Of a DNA stretch of 59,442 nucleotides, positions 34,744-43,138 are shown piece after piece. The notes beneath the pieces are model-generated. The model was not told the DNA's origin, searched no databases, and saw only the letters and a program-made list of their open reading frames with translations. Position numbers and translations under genes: made by a program. How positions within the stretch are numbered: the stretch's first letter is position 1; each line of letters opens with the position of its first letter. This DNA comes from Dehalococcoidia bacterium (GTDB taxonomy: Bacteria; Chloroflexota; Dehalococcoidia; DSTF01; WHTK01), in contig WHTK01000021.1 in the NCBI GenBank assembly GCA_009377745.1, positions 1-59,442 on the forward strand, given 5' to 3'.

Positions 34744-34865
34744 CGGTTATTCCATGCCCACATGTCCGTATGCGCATATGCCCGTGGGTGCTGGGTTGGT
34801 GAGCCGGCTCCTGCCCGTTTACCCGTTTGCCCGTTTGCCCGTGGAGGGGGGAGTGGGGTGGCCCA
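34744..34865. repeat. R7-type octamer array upstream of murG
   Basis: Units such as GCATATGCCC and GCCCGTTT fill the ftsW-murG gap, with two G-rich blocks (GTGGGTGCTGGGTTGGTGAG and GGAGGGGGGAGTGGGGTGGC). The second G-rich block ends 4 bases before the murG GTG and probably acts as its ribosome binding site. Confidence 0.8.
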
Positions 34866-35969
34866 GTGCGCGTAGTCTTCTGCGGCGGCGGCACCGGCGG
34901 CCACGTCTATCCCGCCCTGACTGTCGCCGCTGCCCTTCGTCGCCAGGTGCCTGACGCCGATCTCCTCTACGTCGGCGTCCGCGGCAAGCTCGATGCCGAT
35001 CTCGTCGCCCGTGAAGGCATCCCCTTCCGTGGCGTCACCGCCGGCCCGTTGCGCGTCGGCAACCCCATTGGCGCCCTGCGCGGCGGCCTCAAGCTCCTCG
35101 CCGGCGTCATGCAGTCCTACGCCATCCTCCGTCGCTTCCGGCCCGATGTCGTCTTCGCGACCGGCGGCTACGGCAGCGTCGGCGTTGGTCTCGCTGCCCG
35201 TCTGCGCGGCCTGCCTCTGCTCGTCTTTCTACCGGACGTCGCCGCCGGCTTCGCCGTCAAGACCCTGACCCGCGTCGCCAGCCGCATCGCCGTCAGCGTC
35301 CCCCCAGCCTTGGCTGCGATGCCCTCCTCCCGGACGCAGCTCAGCGGCTATCCGGTCCGCCCGCAGTTCTTCGACGCCAACCGAGACGCCGCCCGCGCCC
35401 ACTTCGGCCTCGACGCCGTCCTACCAACCCTGCTCGTCATGGGTGGCAGCACCGGCGCTTCTGCCATCAACCGATCTGTCGCATCCTGGGTCGCCACCTT
35501 TCTTGAGACCGGCCAGCTCATCCACGTCTGCGGCCACAACGACGAAGGCTGGCTCCAGACCCACCGCGACAGCCTGCCGCCGCCGCGGCGCGATCGCTAC
35601 CACCTCCACGCCTACCTTCACGACGACGTCGCCCAGGCCCTCGCCGCCGCCGGCCTCGCTGTCATGCGCGCCGGCGCTTCCACTCTCGGCGAGCTGCCCG
35701 CCGCCCGCTTGCCGGCCATCCTCATCCCCGGCGACTTCTCTGATCAGCGCGCCAACGCCCTCTTCCTCGAACACGAGGGCGCGGCCGTCATGCTGGAGCA
35801 GACCCACCTCGAAAGCCTGCCCACGCTCATCGACGCCCTGCTCAACGACAAAGCCCGTCTCGTCACTATGCGCAACGCTCTCGCTACCCTCGCCCAACCC
35901 GCCGCCGCCGATAATCTCGCCCGCCTCATCACCACCCTCGCCGGCGCAAAGGCGAAAGTGCCGGCATGA
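34866..35969 (+). CDS. murG: UDP-GlcNAc:MurNAc-pentapeptide lipid transferase MurG
   Basis: 367 residues of GT-B fold. The N-terminal G loop is VVFCGGGTGGHVYPALTVA, then FATGGYGSVGVGLAARLRG, and the second half has LVMGGSTGASAINRSV, VMRAGASTLGELPAARLPAI and DQRANALFLEHEGAAVMLEQ. It adds GlcNAc to lipid I, giving lipid II. The GTG at 34866 is preferred, since the frame upstream to 34827 is R7-derived (MPVCPWRGEWGG). MurG usually has H-x-x-N at the acceptor site; HVYPAL is present with Tyr. Confidence 0.94.
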   Translation: MRVVFCGGGTGGHVYPALTVAAALRRQVPDADLLYVGVRGKLDADLVAREGIPFRGVTAGPLRVGNPIGALRGGLKLLAGVMQSYAILRRFRPDVVFATGGYGSVGVGLAARLRGLPLLVFLPDVAAGFAVKTLTRVASRIAVSVPPALAAMPSSRTQLSGYPVRPQFFDANRDAARAHFGLDAVLPTLLVMGGSTGASAINRSVASWVATFLETGQLIHVCGHNDEGWLQTHRDSLPPPRRDRYHLHAYLHDDVAQALAAAGLAVMRAGASTLGELPAARLPAILIPGDFSDQRANALFLEHEGAAVMLEQTHLESLPTLIDALLNDKARLVTMRNALATLAQPAAADNLARLITTLAGAKAKVPA

Positions 35970-36138
35970 CCAGGATTCGTCAGGCCGCATCGAATCTGAA
36001 ATCGATGCCTCGGGGTTCAGCCCGAGGTACTACCCAGACAACCATCCACCATGCTCCATCTGGCGTGAAACTCCCCGTCCTCGATCCCCTCTCCGATTTC
36101 GGAGAGGGGATGCCGATAGGCAGGGGAGAGGTTTCAAC
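35970..36138. repeat. R3 and R4 repeats leading into murC
   Basis: R3 is at 36004-36031 (GATGCCTCGGGGTTCAGCCC and complement) and R4 at 36085-36132 (CCCCTCTCCGATTTCGGAGA). The R4 tail CAGGGGAGAGGT ends 7 bases before the GTG of murC, providing its Shine-Dalgarno sequence. Confidence 0.85.
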
Positions 36139-37530
36139 GTGACCTCCGCTCCCATCCCCTCCCGCGTCCACCTCGTCGGCATCGGCGGCATGCACATGTC
36201 CGCCATCGGCCGCATCCTCCTTAGCTGGGGGCACCAGGTCTCCGGCTCCGACCTTCGCCGCTCGCCCTTAACCGACACTCTGGCTGCCCTCGGCGCCACC
36301 GTTGCCATCGGCCCCCACGACGCTGCCAACGTCGGCGACGCGGGGCTCGTCGTCACCACCTCCGCCGCCATCAGCGACAACCCTGAGCTGGATGAAGCCC
36401 GCCGCCGCGGCATCCCCGTCGTCAAGCGCGCCGATATGGTCGCCCGTCTCATGGAGGGCAAGACGGGCATCTGCGTCGCCGGCTGCCACGGCAAGAGCAC
36501 CACCAGCGGCCTCATCGCCTTCATACTTAAAGACGCCGGTCGCGATCCTACTTACCTCATCGGCGCTGAGGTTTCCGGCCTCGGTACCAACGCCGCGCCC
36601 GGCTCCGGCGCTGAGGTCGTCGTCGAAGCCGACGAATACGACCGCGCCTTCCTCAGCTATCACCCCCACATCGCCCTCGTCCTCAACGTCGAGGCCGACC
36701 ACCTCGACTACTACAAGACCTGGGACGCCTACCGCGATGCCTTCCGTCAGTTCGCCTCTCAGGTCGAGCCTGGCGGCACTCTGGTCCTCTGCACCGATAA
36801 CGCCGAGGCCCTCGCCCTGCGCGAATACGCCGCGCCGGGGGTCGAGATCGTTACCTACGGCCTCGATTCCCAGTCCGACTGGGACGCCTGGTCCCTTGAG
36901 AGCGAAGGACCATTCCAGACCTTCACCGCCGTCTACAAAGGCCAGCTCTACGGCCGCTTCGCCCTCAGCCTTCCCGGCCGCCACAACGTCCAGAACGCCC
37001 TCGGCGCCATCGCCGTCTGCCATGCCCTCGGCCTCAAGCCGGACGCCATCGCCGACGCCATCGAGCGCTACGCCGGCGTCCGCCGCCGCTTCGAGCGCAT
37101 CGGCGAAGCCGCCGGCGTCATCGTAATGGACGACTACTCCCATCACCCGACCGAGATCGCCGCCCTCGCAAAGTCCGCCCGCCAGCGCTTCCCTGATCGG
37201 CGAGTGGTCGTCCTCTTCCAGCCCCACACCTACGCCCGCACCCGTTACCTGCTCGATGGCTTCCGCACCTGCTTCCAGGGCTTCGACCGCCTCTTCCTGC
37301 TCGAGACCTACGCCGCCCGAGAGCCCCTCGCCGGCGGCATGACCGCCCAGCAGCTTTCAACCGAGATCACCTCCCCCATCCCCACCTACATCGATACGCC
37401 CGAAGCCGCCGCCGATGCCATCGCCGGCGAGGTCCGCGCCGGTGACGTCTTCTTCACCGCCGGCGCCGGCGACGTAGATGCCGTAGGCCCCCTCCTCCTC
37501 GAAAGACTCCGCGCCCGCGAGGCTCTGTGA
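36139..37530 (+). CDS. murC: UDP-N-acetylmuramate--L-alanine ligase
   Basis: 463 residues, normal length. RVHLVGIGGMHMSAIGRILL opens the N-domain, the P-loop is ICVAGCHGKSTTSGLIAFIL (usually THGKTTT), then VVVEADEYDRAFLSYHPHIA, LNVEADHLDYYKTWDAYRDA, LPGRHNVQNALGAIA, MDDYSHHPTEIAALA and FQPHTYARTRYLLDGF. MurC adds L-Ala to UDP-MurNAc, the first Mur ligase step. The GTG at 36139 has GGGGAGAGG 7 bases upstream, from R4. The frame is open far upstream into murG in another reading frame, which is not part of the gene. Confidence 0.95.
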   Translation: MTSAPIPSRVHLVGIGGMHMSAIGRILLSWGHQVSGSDLRRSPLTDTLAALGATVAIGPHDAANVGDAGLVVTTSAAISDNPELDEARRRGIPVVKRADMVARLMEGKTGICVAGCHGKSTTSGLIAFILKDAGRDPTYLIGAEVSGLGTNAAPGSGAEVVVEADEYDRAFLSYHPHIALVLNVEADHLDYYKTWDAYRDAFRQFASQVEPGGTLVLCTDNAEALALREYAAPGVEIVTYGLDSQSDWDAWSLESEGPFQTFTAVYKGQLYGRFALSLPGRHNVQNALGAIAVCHALGLKPDAIADAIERYAGVRRRFERIGEAAGVIVMDDYSHHPTEIAALAKSARQRFPDRRVVVLFQPHTYARTRYLLDGFRTCFQGFDRLFLLETYAAREPLAGGMTAQQLSTEITSPIPTYIDTPEAAADAIAGEVRAGDVFFTAGAGDVDAVGPLLLERLRAREAL

Positions 37531-37873
37531 TGTGTTCAAATTGTCATTGCCAGCCACCACGGCAGCAGGAGGAGACACTGTCATTGCGAGCCATCGCAAT
37601 AGCGAGACGTGGGAATCTGGGGAAGGGTGGCTCACGTCGTCTCGTAGCCTTCGCTCCATCTCCACGACCAGAGATCACGCTACCAATTTCGGCAACCAAG
37701 CCCTCGGATGAACTCATCCCCTCCCCCTTGAGGGAGAGGGTTAGAGTGAGGGTGTCAACGTTCCTCAGTTTCGACCAGCCGCCTTCTCATCAACCTCCAA
37801 CCTCAAGCCTCGGGTTTCAACCCAAGGCACGGCCCCGCTCCCTCGAAGCAGAATCTCTAGCCCAAGGCGCCTC
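37531..37873. repeat. Composite R1-R4 block upstream of murB (copy 1) and an R3 hairpin
   Basis: A block of about 185 bp (37578-37760) starts with R1 (TGTCATTGCGAGCCATCGCA), runs through a non-palindromic middle (GGCTCACGTCGTCTCGTAGC) and ends with R4 (CCCCTCCCCCTTGAGGGAGA) plus GTGAGGGTGTCAACG. The same block recurs after murB. An R3-like hairpin is at about 37801-37830. Confidence 0.85.
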
Positions 37874-38929
37874 ATGACCCTCGATGCCGCCTTCCTCCAC
37901 GCCCTCGATACCATCGTCCCCTCCCGCCCCGGCGAGGCCCTCTCCCGCCACACCACCATCGGCATCGGCGGCCCCGCCGACGCCTACGTAGCCGTCGAGA
38001 CCACCGACCAACTCGCCGCCGTCGTCCAGCTCTGCCGCCGCGCCGGAATCCCCTTCTTCGTCCTCGGCTCCGGCAGCAACATCGTCGTCGGCGACCGCGG
38101 CATCCGTGGCGTCGTCATCGAAAACAACGCTACGCACCTATCGGAGCCGATACCCATGCCCCGGCCTTCAGACCGGGGTACTACCCCCGACGCCACGAAT
38201 CTCACTGACGCCGATCCCATGCCTCGGGTTTTAACCCGAGGTACAGAGGCTATGCCCGGGGGTTCAGCCCCGGGTACAACTCCGGACCGCTACCTCTTTC
38301 GCGCCGATTCCGGCTGCTCCTTCGCCGCCACCGCCCGGCAGCTCGCCTTCGCCGGTTACGCCGGCCTCGAGTGGGCCTGCGGCATCCCCGGCACCATCGG
38401 CGGCGCCGTTGTCTACAACGCCGGCGCTTACGGCGGCTGCCTAGGCGACGTACTCCAGCGCATCGCCATCGCCACCGAGGACGGTATCGAAGAGCTGCCC
38501 GCCTTCGATCTCGGCCTCGTCTACCGCGGCAGCGCCTTCACCCGCGGCCTCATGGCCGGTCGCGCCGTCCTCTGGGCCGAGTTCGCCCTCTGGCGCGCCG
38601 ATCCCGATCAGCTGCGAGCCCGCGTCGCCGACTACGACCAGCGCCGCATCAAAGCCCAGCCCCGTGGCCGCAACGCCGGCTCCTTCTTCAAGAATCCTCC
38701 CGGCCAGCCCGCCTGGAAGCTCCTCGAAGCCGTCGGCCTGCGCGGCCACCGTGTCGGCGGCGCCGAGTTCTCCGACAAGCACTGCAACTTCCTGATCAAC
38801 GCCGGTGGCGCCACCGCCGCCGACGTCGCCGCCCTCAAGTCCCTGGCCCAACAGCGCGTCCGCGACGAATTCGGCCTCGATCTCCAGAACGAGGTCTCCC
38901 TCGTCGGTGAGGGTTTCGGCGATGGGTAG
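37874..38929 (+). CDS. murB: UDP-N-acetylenolpyruvoylglucosamine reductase with in-frame triple hairpin
   Basis: 351 residues; about 46 exceed the usual length. MurB is the flavoenzyme that makes UDP-MurNAc. FAD-binding segments are HTTIGIGGPADAYVAV and FVLGSGSNIVVGDRGIRGVV, then LEWACGIPGTIGGAVVYNAG, YRGSAFTRG, NAGSFFKNPPGQPAWKL (the active-site Ser) and HCNFLINAGGATAADVAAL. Residues about 90-138 (38145-38285) are three R3 hairpins read in frame inside the FAD domain (PMPRPSDRGTT, PMPRVLTRGTE, MPGGSAPGTTP). No core motif is lost. The gene is flanked on both sides by copies of the same composite repeat block. Confidence 0.92.
   Translation: MTLDAAFLHALDTIVPSRPGEALSRHTTIGIGGPADAYVAVETTDQLAAVVQLCRRAGIPFFVLGSGSNIVVGDRGIRGVVIENNATHLSEPIPMPRPSDRGTTPDATNLTDADPMPRVLTRGTEAMPGGSAPGTTPDRYLFRADSGCSFAATARQLAFAGYAGLEWACGIPGTIGGAVVYNAGAYGGCLGDVLQRIAIATEDGIEELPAFDLGLVYRGSAFTRGLMAGRAVLWAEFALWRADPDQLRARVADYDQRRIKAQPRGRNAGSFFKNPPGQPAWKLLEAVGLRGHRVGGAEFSDKHCNFLINAGGATAADVAALKSLAQQRVRDEFGLDLQNEVSLVGEGFGDG
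38145..38285 (+). repeat. Three R3 hairpins in frame inside murB
   Basis: Copies start at 38153 (CATGCCCCGGCCTTCAGACC), 38218 (CATGCCTCGGGTTTTAACCC) and 38251 (TATGCCCGGGGGTTCAGCCC). The stems differ between copies (CCCCGG, CCTCGGGTT, CCCGGGG) but each is self-complementary, and spacing keeps the reading frame open. Confidence 0.9.
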
Positions 38930-39391
38930 GGAAGTAACAGGTAACAAGCAACAAGTAACAAGCGCCGCCATCCTGTCATTGCGAGCCATCGCGACAGCGA
39001 GGCGTGGCAATCTGGGGAGGGGTGGCTTACTTCGACTCGTAGCCTTCGCCCCGTCCCCATCGCCAAGACTAGAGATCGCGGCACTAATCCCAGCAGCCAA
39101 ACCAGCGCCTGAAGACATCCCCTCTCCCTTGAGGGAGAGGGCTAGGGTGAGGGTGTCAACGCCCCGAAGTCAGTCATACAGTCGCGTCAAAGGTCAGGAA
39201 GATCGTGTTAGAGAGCCATCGCGCCAACGAGAGAGACTCCTGTCATTGCGAGCCATCGCGATAGCGAGGCGCGGCAATCTGGGGAGGGGTGGCTCATGTC
39301 GTCTCGGCCATGAATCTTCCGCGGATCTTCAAGATCACGCTCCATGTTGTTACTTGTTACCTGTTAGTTGTTACTCGCGAGGAGCAAGCTG
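38930..39391. repeat. R6, composite R1-R4 block (copy 2), partial copy 3 and R6 upstream of ddl
   Basis: R6 in reverse orientation is at 38935-38963. The composite block, copy 2, is at 38973-39161 and parallels 37578-37760 along its length, including the non-palindromic middle. A truncated third copy is at 39239-39312. A second R6 array is at 39347-39376, just upstream of ddl. No gene is seen. Confidence 0.85.
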
Positions 39392-40540
39392 ATGGCGGGA
39401 AGCCGCCTCCGCCTCGGCCTCATCTTCGGCGGCCGGTCCGTCGAGCACGAAGTCTCCGTCGTCTCCGCCCAGCACGTCATCGAAGCAGCCGACCCCGCCC
39501 GCTTCGAGGTCGTCCCCATCGGCGTCACCAAGGACGGCGTCTGGCTCACCCCGGATGAAACCATATCCCAGCTAGAGAAACCCGATGCTCTTTTTAAGAA
39601 GCGCCTCGTCAGCCCCGCCGACCTCGCGCAACTCGAAGGGCGGCCTCGGCCTCAGGGCGATAGAGGCCTCGTCCGCGAGATTTCCCCCTCTCCGTCGATG
39701 GAGAGGGGGCTAGGGGGGGAGGTCGAACGTCCCATCCCTGACCTCAAGACCCTCGCCGGCCTCGACGCTGTCTTTCCTCTGATCCACGGCCGGCACGGCG
39801 AGGACGGCACCCTCCAGGGCCTCCTCGATCTCCTCGATATGCCCTACGTCGGCTGTGGCGTCGCTGCCAGCGCCGTCGGTATGGACAAAGCTCTGATGAA
39901 GGCCGTCTTCCTCGGCAACGGCCTCCCGATCGGCGAGCACATCGTCATTGATGCCGCCCAGGACGAGGCCGGCGCCCTCGCCAGCGCCCGCCTCATCGAG
40001 GAGCGCATCGGCTATCCCGCTTTCGTCAAGCCCGCCAACGGTGGCTCCAGCGTCGGCATCAACAAGGCTTCCGACCGAGAAGCCCTCGCGCTCGCCCTTA
40101 CCGAAGCGTCGCGCCACGACCGCAAGCTGGTCATCGAGAAGACCGTCAAAGGCCGTGAAGTTGAGTGCGCCATCCTTGGCAACGCGGACGCCCAGGCATC
40201 GCCCGTCGGCGAGATCCGCTACCAGCGTGAGTTCTACGACTACGAGGCCAAATATCTCGACCCCGCGACCGAGATCCTGGCGCCCTCACCCTACCTCACG
40301 CCGGATATCGTCGAGCGGGTGCAGTCCCTCGCCCTTCGCGCCTTTCACGCCATCGATGGCGCCGGCCTCAGCCGCGTCGACTTCTTCCTCCTCGAAGATG
40401 GCAGCCTGCTCATCGACGAGATCAACACGATTCCCGGTTTTACACCTGCAAGCATGTTTCCGAGACTTTGGCAGGCAGCCGGTGTAGACTACAGCAAACT
40501 AATAACGCGTCTGGTCGATTTAGCCTTGGCGCGTCATTAA
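39392..40540 (+). CDS. ddl: D-alanine--D-alanine ligase with R4-coded insertion
   Basis: 382 residues. The ATP-grasp ligase makes the D-Ala-D-Ala used by MurF. It shows LGLIFGGRSVEHEVSVVSA, HGRHGEDGTLQGLLDLLDMP, YVGCGVAASAVGMDKALMKA, PAFVKPANGGSSVGINKA, KTVKGREVECAIL and DEINTIPGFTPASMFPRLW. Residues about 83-114 (39640-39732) are an R4 repeat and neighbouring low-complexity sequence read in frame (SPSPSMERGLGGEV), in the variable loop between the N-terminal strands and the HG-x-x-GEDG motif. The ATG at 39392 has GAGGAG 7 bases upstream. Confidence 0.93.
   Translation: MAGSRLRLGLIFGGRSVEHEVSVVSAQHVIEAADPARFEVVPIGVTKDGVWLTPDETISQLEKPDALFKKRLVSPADLAQLEGRPRPQGDRGLVREISPSPSMERGLGGEVERPIPDLKTLAGLDAVFPLIHGRHGEDGTLQGLLDLLDMPYVGCGVAASAVGMDKALMKAVFLGNGLPIGEHIVIDAAQDEAGALASARLIEERIGYPAFVKPANGGSSVGINKASDREALALALTEASRHDRKLVIEKTVKGREVECAILGNADAQASPVGEIRYQREFYDYEAKYLDPATEILAPSPYLTPDIVERVQSLALRAFHAIDGAGLSRVDFFLLEDGSLLIDEINTIPGFTPASMFPRLWQAAGVDYSKLITRLVDLALARH
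39640..39732 (+). repeat. R4 inside ddl
   Basis: CCCCCTCTCCGTCGATGGAG at 39684-39703 with the tail CTAGGGGGGGAGGTC. It is the closest match in this window to the right end of the DUF559 element and is read in frame. Confidence 0.9.
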
Positions 40541-40558
40541 GATCAAAGGAGAGGCCTA

Positions 40559-41323
40559 GTGCCTAAGGACCGCAGCCCCCGCCGGCGGCCCGAAAGGAAG
40601 ACCACTCAGCCTGCCCCCATCCGTAGAGGGGTGCGCTGGCGTCTGTTCCTCGCTCTCCTGCCCTTAGTCCTCGTTGCCGCCGGCACCTTCACACTTTTGC
40701 GCTCTCCCTGGCTCACCGTCCAGGAGATACGCATCGCCGGCGCCGAGACCCTCGATGCCGCCGGCCTCGCCGAGTTGAGCGACCTCCAGGGCCGCAGTAT
40801 GCTCAGCCTCCCGGTAGACGAAGCCACCGAGCGCCTGCAAGCCCTGCCCCAGGTTCGCACCGCTTCGATTAGCCGCGAATGGCCTCAGACCGTCACCATC
40901 CACGTCGAAGAGCGCGTACCCTTCGCCTTCTGGTCCACCGGCAACCGCGACTACGTCGTCGATGCCGATGGCGTTGTCCTCGCCGCCGGCGTCCCCTCCG
41001 GTCCAGCGCCCCGCATCGTCGAACCCGGCGACCGCATCCTCGCTGCCGGCGACCGCGTCCACCCGGACGCTCTCACCCTGGCCGACCGCATCATGCGGGA
41101 GTCGCCCCGTTTCCTGGGCCAGAGCATCCGTGAGTTGGAGTACCGCGCCGGCATCGGCGTCACTGCCGTCTTCACCAACAACCTGCGCGTCACCTTCGGC
41201 GATGAGCGCTCCTACGAGTACAAGGTCGCTGTCCTCGCCAAGCTCCTGGACCAGCTCAGCCTCCAGGGCTATGCCCCCCGCTCCGTTGATCTTCGCTTCG
41301 GAGAGCGGGTGACCTATGAGTAA
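40559..41323 (+). CDS. ftsQ: Cell division protein FtsQ/DivIB
   Basis: 254 residues: a basic cytoplasmic N-terminus (RRRPERKTTQ), a membrane helix (about 29-47), a POTRA domain (SPWLTVQEIRIAGAETLDAA, LPQVRTASISREWPQTVTIH, VEERVPFAFW) and the beta domain ending FGERVTYE. It bridges FtsL/FtsB and the septal synthases. A GTG start with AAAGGAGAGG 5 bases upstream. It lies 18 bases after ddl. Confidence 0.93.
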   Translation: MPKDRSPRRRPERKTTQPAPIRRGVRWRLFLALLPLVLVAAGTFTLLRSPWLTVQEIRIAGAETLDAAGLAELSDLQGRSMLSLPVDEATERLQALPQVRTASISREWPQTVTIHVEERVPFAFWSTGNRDYVVDADGVVLAAGVPSGPAPRIVEPGDRILAAGDRVHPDALTLADRIMRESPRFLGQSIRELEYRAGIGVTAVFTNNLRVTFGDERSYEYKVAVLAKLLDQLSLQGYAPRSVDLRFGERVTYE

Positions 41324-41392
41324 GAGCCGGCAGGAGTTAAGGCGACAAATAGGTTTGACTGTGAGCAGGCGGGCAAGCATGAGGAGGCCTCT

Positions 41393-42634
41393 TTGAGAAG
41401 CGGGACCTTCGCCGCCATTGATGTCGGCACTACCAAGATCTGCACCATCGTTGGCGAAGTCGCCGGCACCGGCGAGACGCGCATCCTCGGAGTCGGTATT
41501 TCCCCTTCTGCCGGCCTCAGCCGCGGCATGGTCGATAACATCCGCGAGGCAACGGAGGCCATCCGCGTCTCCGTGGAGAAGGCAGAGCGCGCCAGCGGCA
41601 CTCGCATCCTCTCCGCGTACGTCGGCCTCTCCGGCGCCCACATCCAGAGCGTCAACAACCGCGGCATCGTCGCCGTGCCGGACCGCAGCCGCCCCATCTC
41701 TTCGGACGATATCGCCCGCGCCCTCGAAGGCGCCAAGATCATCAGCATCCCCTCCAACCGCGAGATCCTCCACGTCCTGCCCCGCTTCTACATCGTCGAT
41801 GGTCAGGACTCGGTCAGCGATCCCCTTGGCATGTACGGCCAGCGCCTCGATGTCGATGCCCACATCATCACCGTCGCCTCCAGCGCCATCGCCAACGTCA
41901 GCAAGGTGGTCGAGGCTGCCGGTGTCCAGGTCGATGAGCTGGTCCTCCAGCCCCTCGCCAGCGCTGAGGCAGTCCTCAACCAGGAAGAGAAGCGCCAGGG
42001 CGTCGTCCTCGTCGATATCGGCGGCGGCTGCACCGACATCGCCGTCTTCATCGAGGGCAGCATCCAGCACACCGCCACCATCCCCCTCGGCGGTAACCAC
42101 ATCACCCGCGACCTCGTCGTCGGCCTGCGCTGCCCCTATCACAGCGCCGAGGAGGCCAAGGTCCTTTATGGCCACGCCCTCCCCAGCAGCGTCGCGGCCG
42201 ACGCCACCATCGAGATCGAAGCCTTCGGCGCCGAGCGCCAGCGCGCCTTTCCCCGCCGCATGGTCTGCGAGATCATCCAGGCCCGCTGCGAGGAGATCCT
42301 CGAGATGGCCGTCGCCGAGGTGCGCAAGACCACCGAGGTCCAGTTCGTCTCCGCCGGCCTCGTCCTCACCGGCGGCACCGCCCTTCTGCCCGGCATCGAT
42401 CTCCTCGCCGAGCAGGTGACCCGCCTACCCGCCCGCGTCGGCCGCCCCAGCCACATCTTCGGCCTCGTCGATGAGCTGCACGACCCCGCCTTCGCTACCA
42501 GCGTCGGCCTGTTGCAGTGGGCCGTCGGCCTGCCCGACATCGCCCCCATTGGCCACTACGCCGGCGGCCCCTCCGCCTTCGATGGCCTCTTCAAGCGCAT
42601 CGGCAACTGGTTCAAGATCCTCCTCCCCGAATGA
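41393..42634 (+). CDS. ftsA: Cell division protein FtsA
   Basis: 413 residues of actin-like fold. Phosphate 1 is AIDVGTTKICTIVGEV, the 1C domain includes YVGLSGAHIQSVNNRGIVAV, phosphate 2 is VVLVDIGGGCTDIAVF and the adenosine motif is LVLTGGTALLPGID. The C-terminal amphipathic helix LFKRIGNWFKILLPE is the membrane-targeting sequence that anchors FtsZ. The start is TTG at 41393 with GAGGAGG 5 bases upstream. It is 69 bases after ftsQ. No repeat insertion is present. Confidence 0.95.
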   Translation: MRSGTFAAIDVGTTKICTIVGEVAGTGETRILGVGISPSAGLSRGMVDNIREATEAIRVSVEKAERASGTRILSAYVGLSGAHIQSVNNRGIVAVPDRSRPISSDDIARALEGAKIISIPSNREILHVLPRFYIVDGQDSVSDPLGMYGQRLDVDAHIITVASSAIANVSKVVEAAGVQVDELVLQPLASAEAVLNQEEKRQGVVLVDIGGGCTDIAVFIEGSIQHTATIPLGGNHITRDLVVGLRCPYHSAEEAKVLYGHALPSSVAADATIEIEAFGAERQRAFPRRMVCEIIQARCEEILEMAVAEVRKTTEVQFVSAGLVLTGGTALLPGIDLLAEQVTRLPARVGRPSHIFGLVDELHDPAFATSVGLLQWAVGLPDIAPIGHYAGGPSAFDGLFKRIGNWFKILLPE

Positions 42635-43138
42635 AAACGATGATTACCTCCCATCCCGCGACCGCGATCTTCCAAGCGTCAGCGACGATAGACCTTACTC
42701 AAGGCATCCTGAGCTTGTCGAAGGACGTACACCGTCTCGCGTATCAGCAAGCTCCCAAGCTCCTCGTAAGCGGCCCCCACCGCCCGCTCATCCTGAGGCT
42801 CTCGAAGGATGAGTTAGATAACCCCTCGTTTAACGGCGCCCCACGTAACCCCCTCTCCTTTAAGGAGAGGGTTGGCGTGCGATGGTCCCAAGATCAGCTC
42901 TCGTCCCTTCACCCGATTCAAAGCGGAGTGCAGGGGCCACAGGCCACGCCGGGGAGTCTGAGGGGTGCCCCCTCAGTAAATGTTGATTTAGAAGGCGGAG
43001 CGCACAAGCGCGTTAGCGCGCAGGACGCGCAGCCTTCCCCACGCCCGTTAACACCATCCCTCCTCGTTCTCACGAGGACGCCACCGGGGTCCCCGCCCCG
43101 CAATATCCCGCCAATTCCCGGGTTAGGAGGACAACAAC
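42635..43138. repeat. 504-bp ftsA-ftsZ gap filled with R2, R4 and R8
   Basis: R2 copies are at 42703-42725 and 42787-42812, R4 at 42849-42880 and a full R8 at 42923-43038 (GCGGAGTGCAGGGGCCACAG; TCTGAGGGGTGCCCCCTCAG; GGACGCGCAGCC). The final 40 bases before ftsZ carry TTAGGAGG as its ribosome binding site. No separate ftsZ promoter was recognised. Confidence 0.85.

Noticed and set aside
35443..36138. Long 5' extension of the murC frame into murG
   Set aside because: The frame is open only by composition; murC begins at the GTG at 36139 with a ribosome binding site and the conserved N-terminus.
40664..42175. Long minus-strand open frame (503 codons) opposite ftsQ-ftsA
   Set aside because: Same composition effect; no motif and no ribosome binding site.
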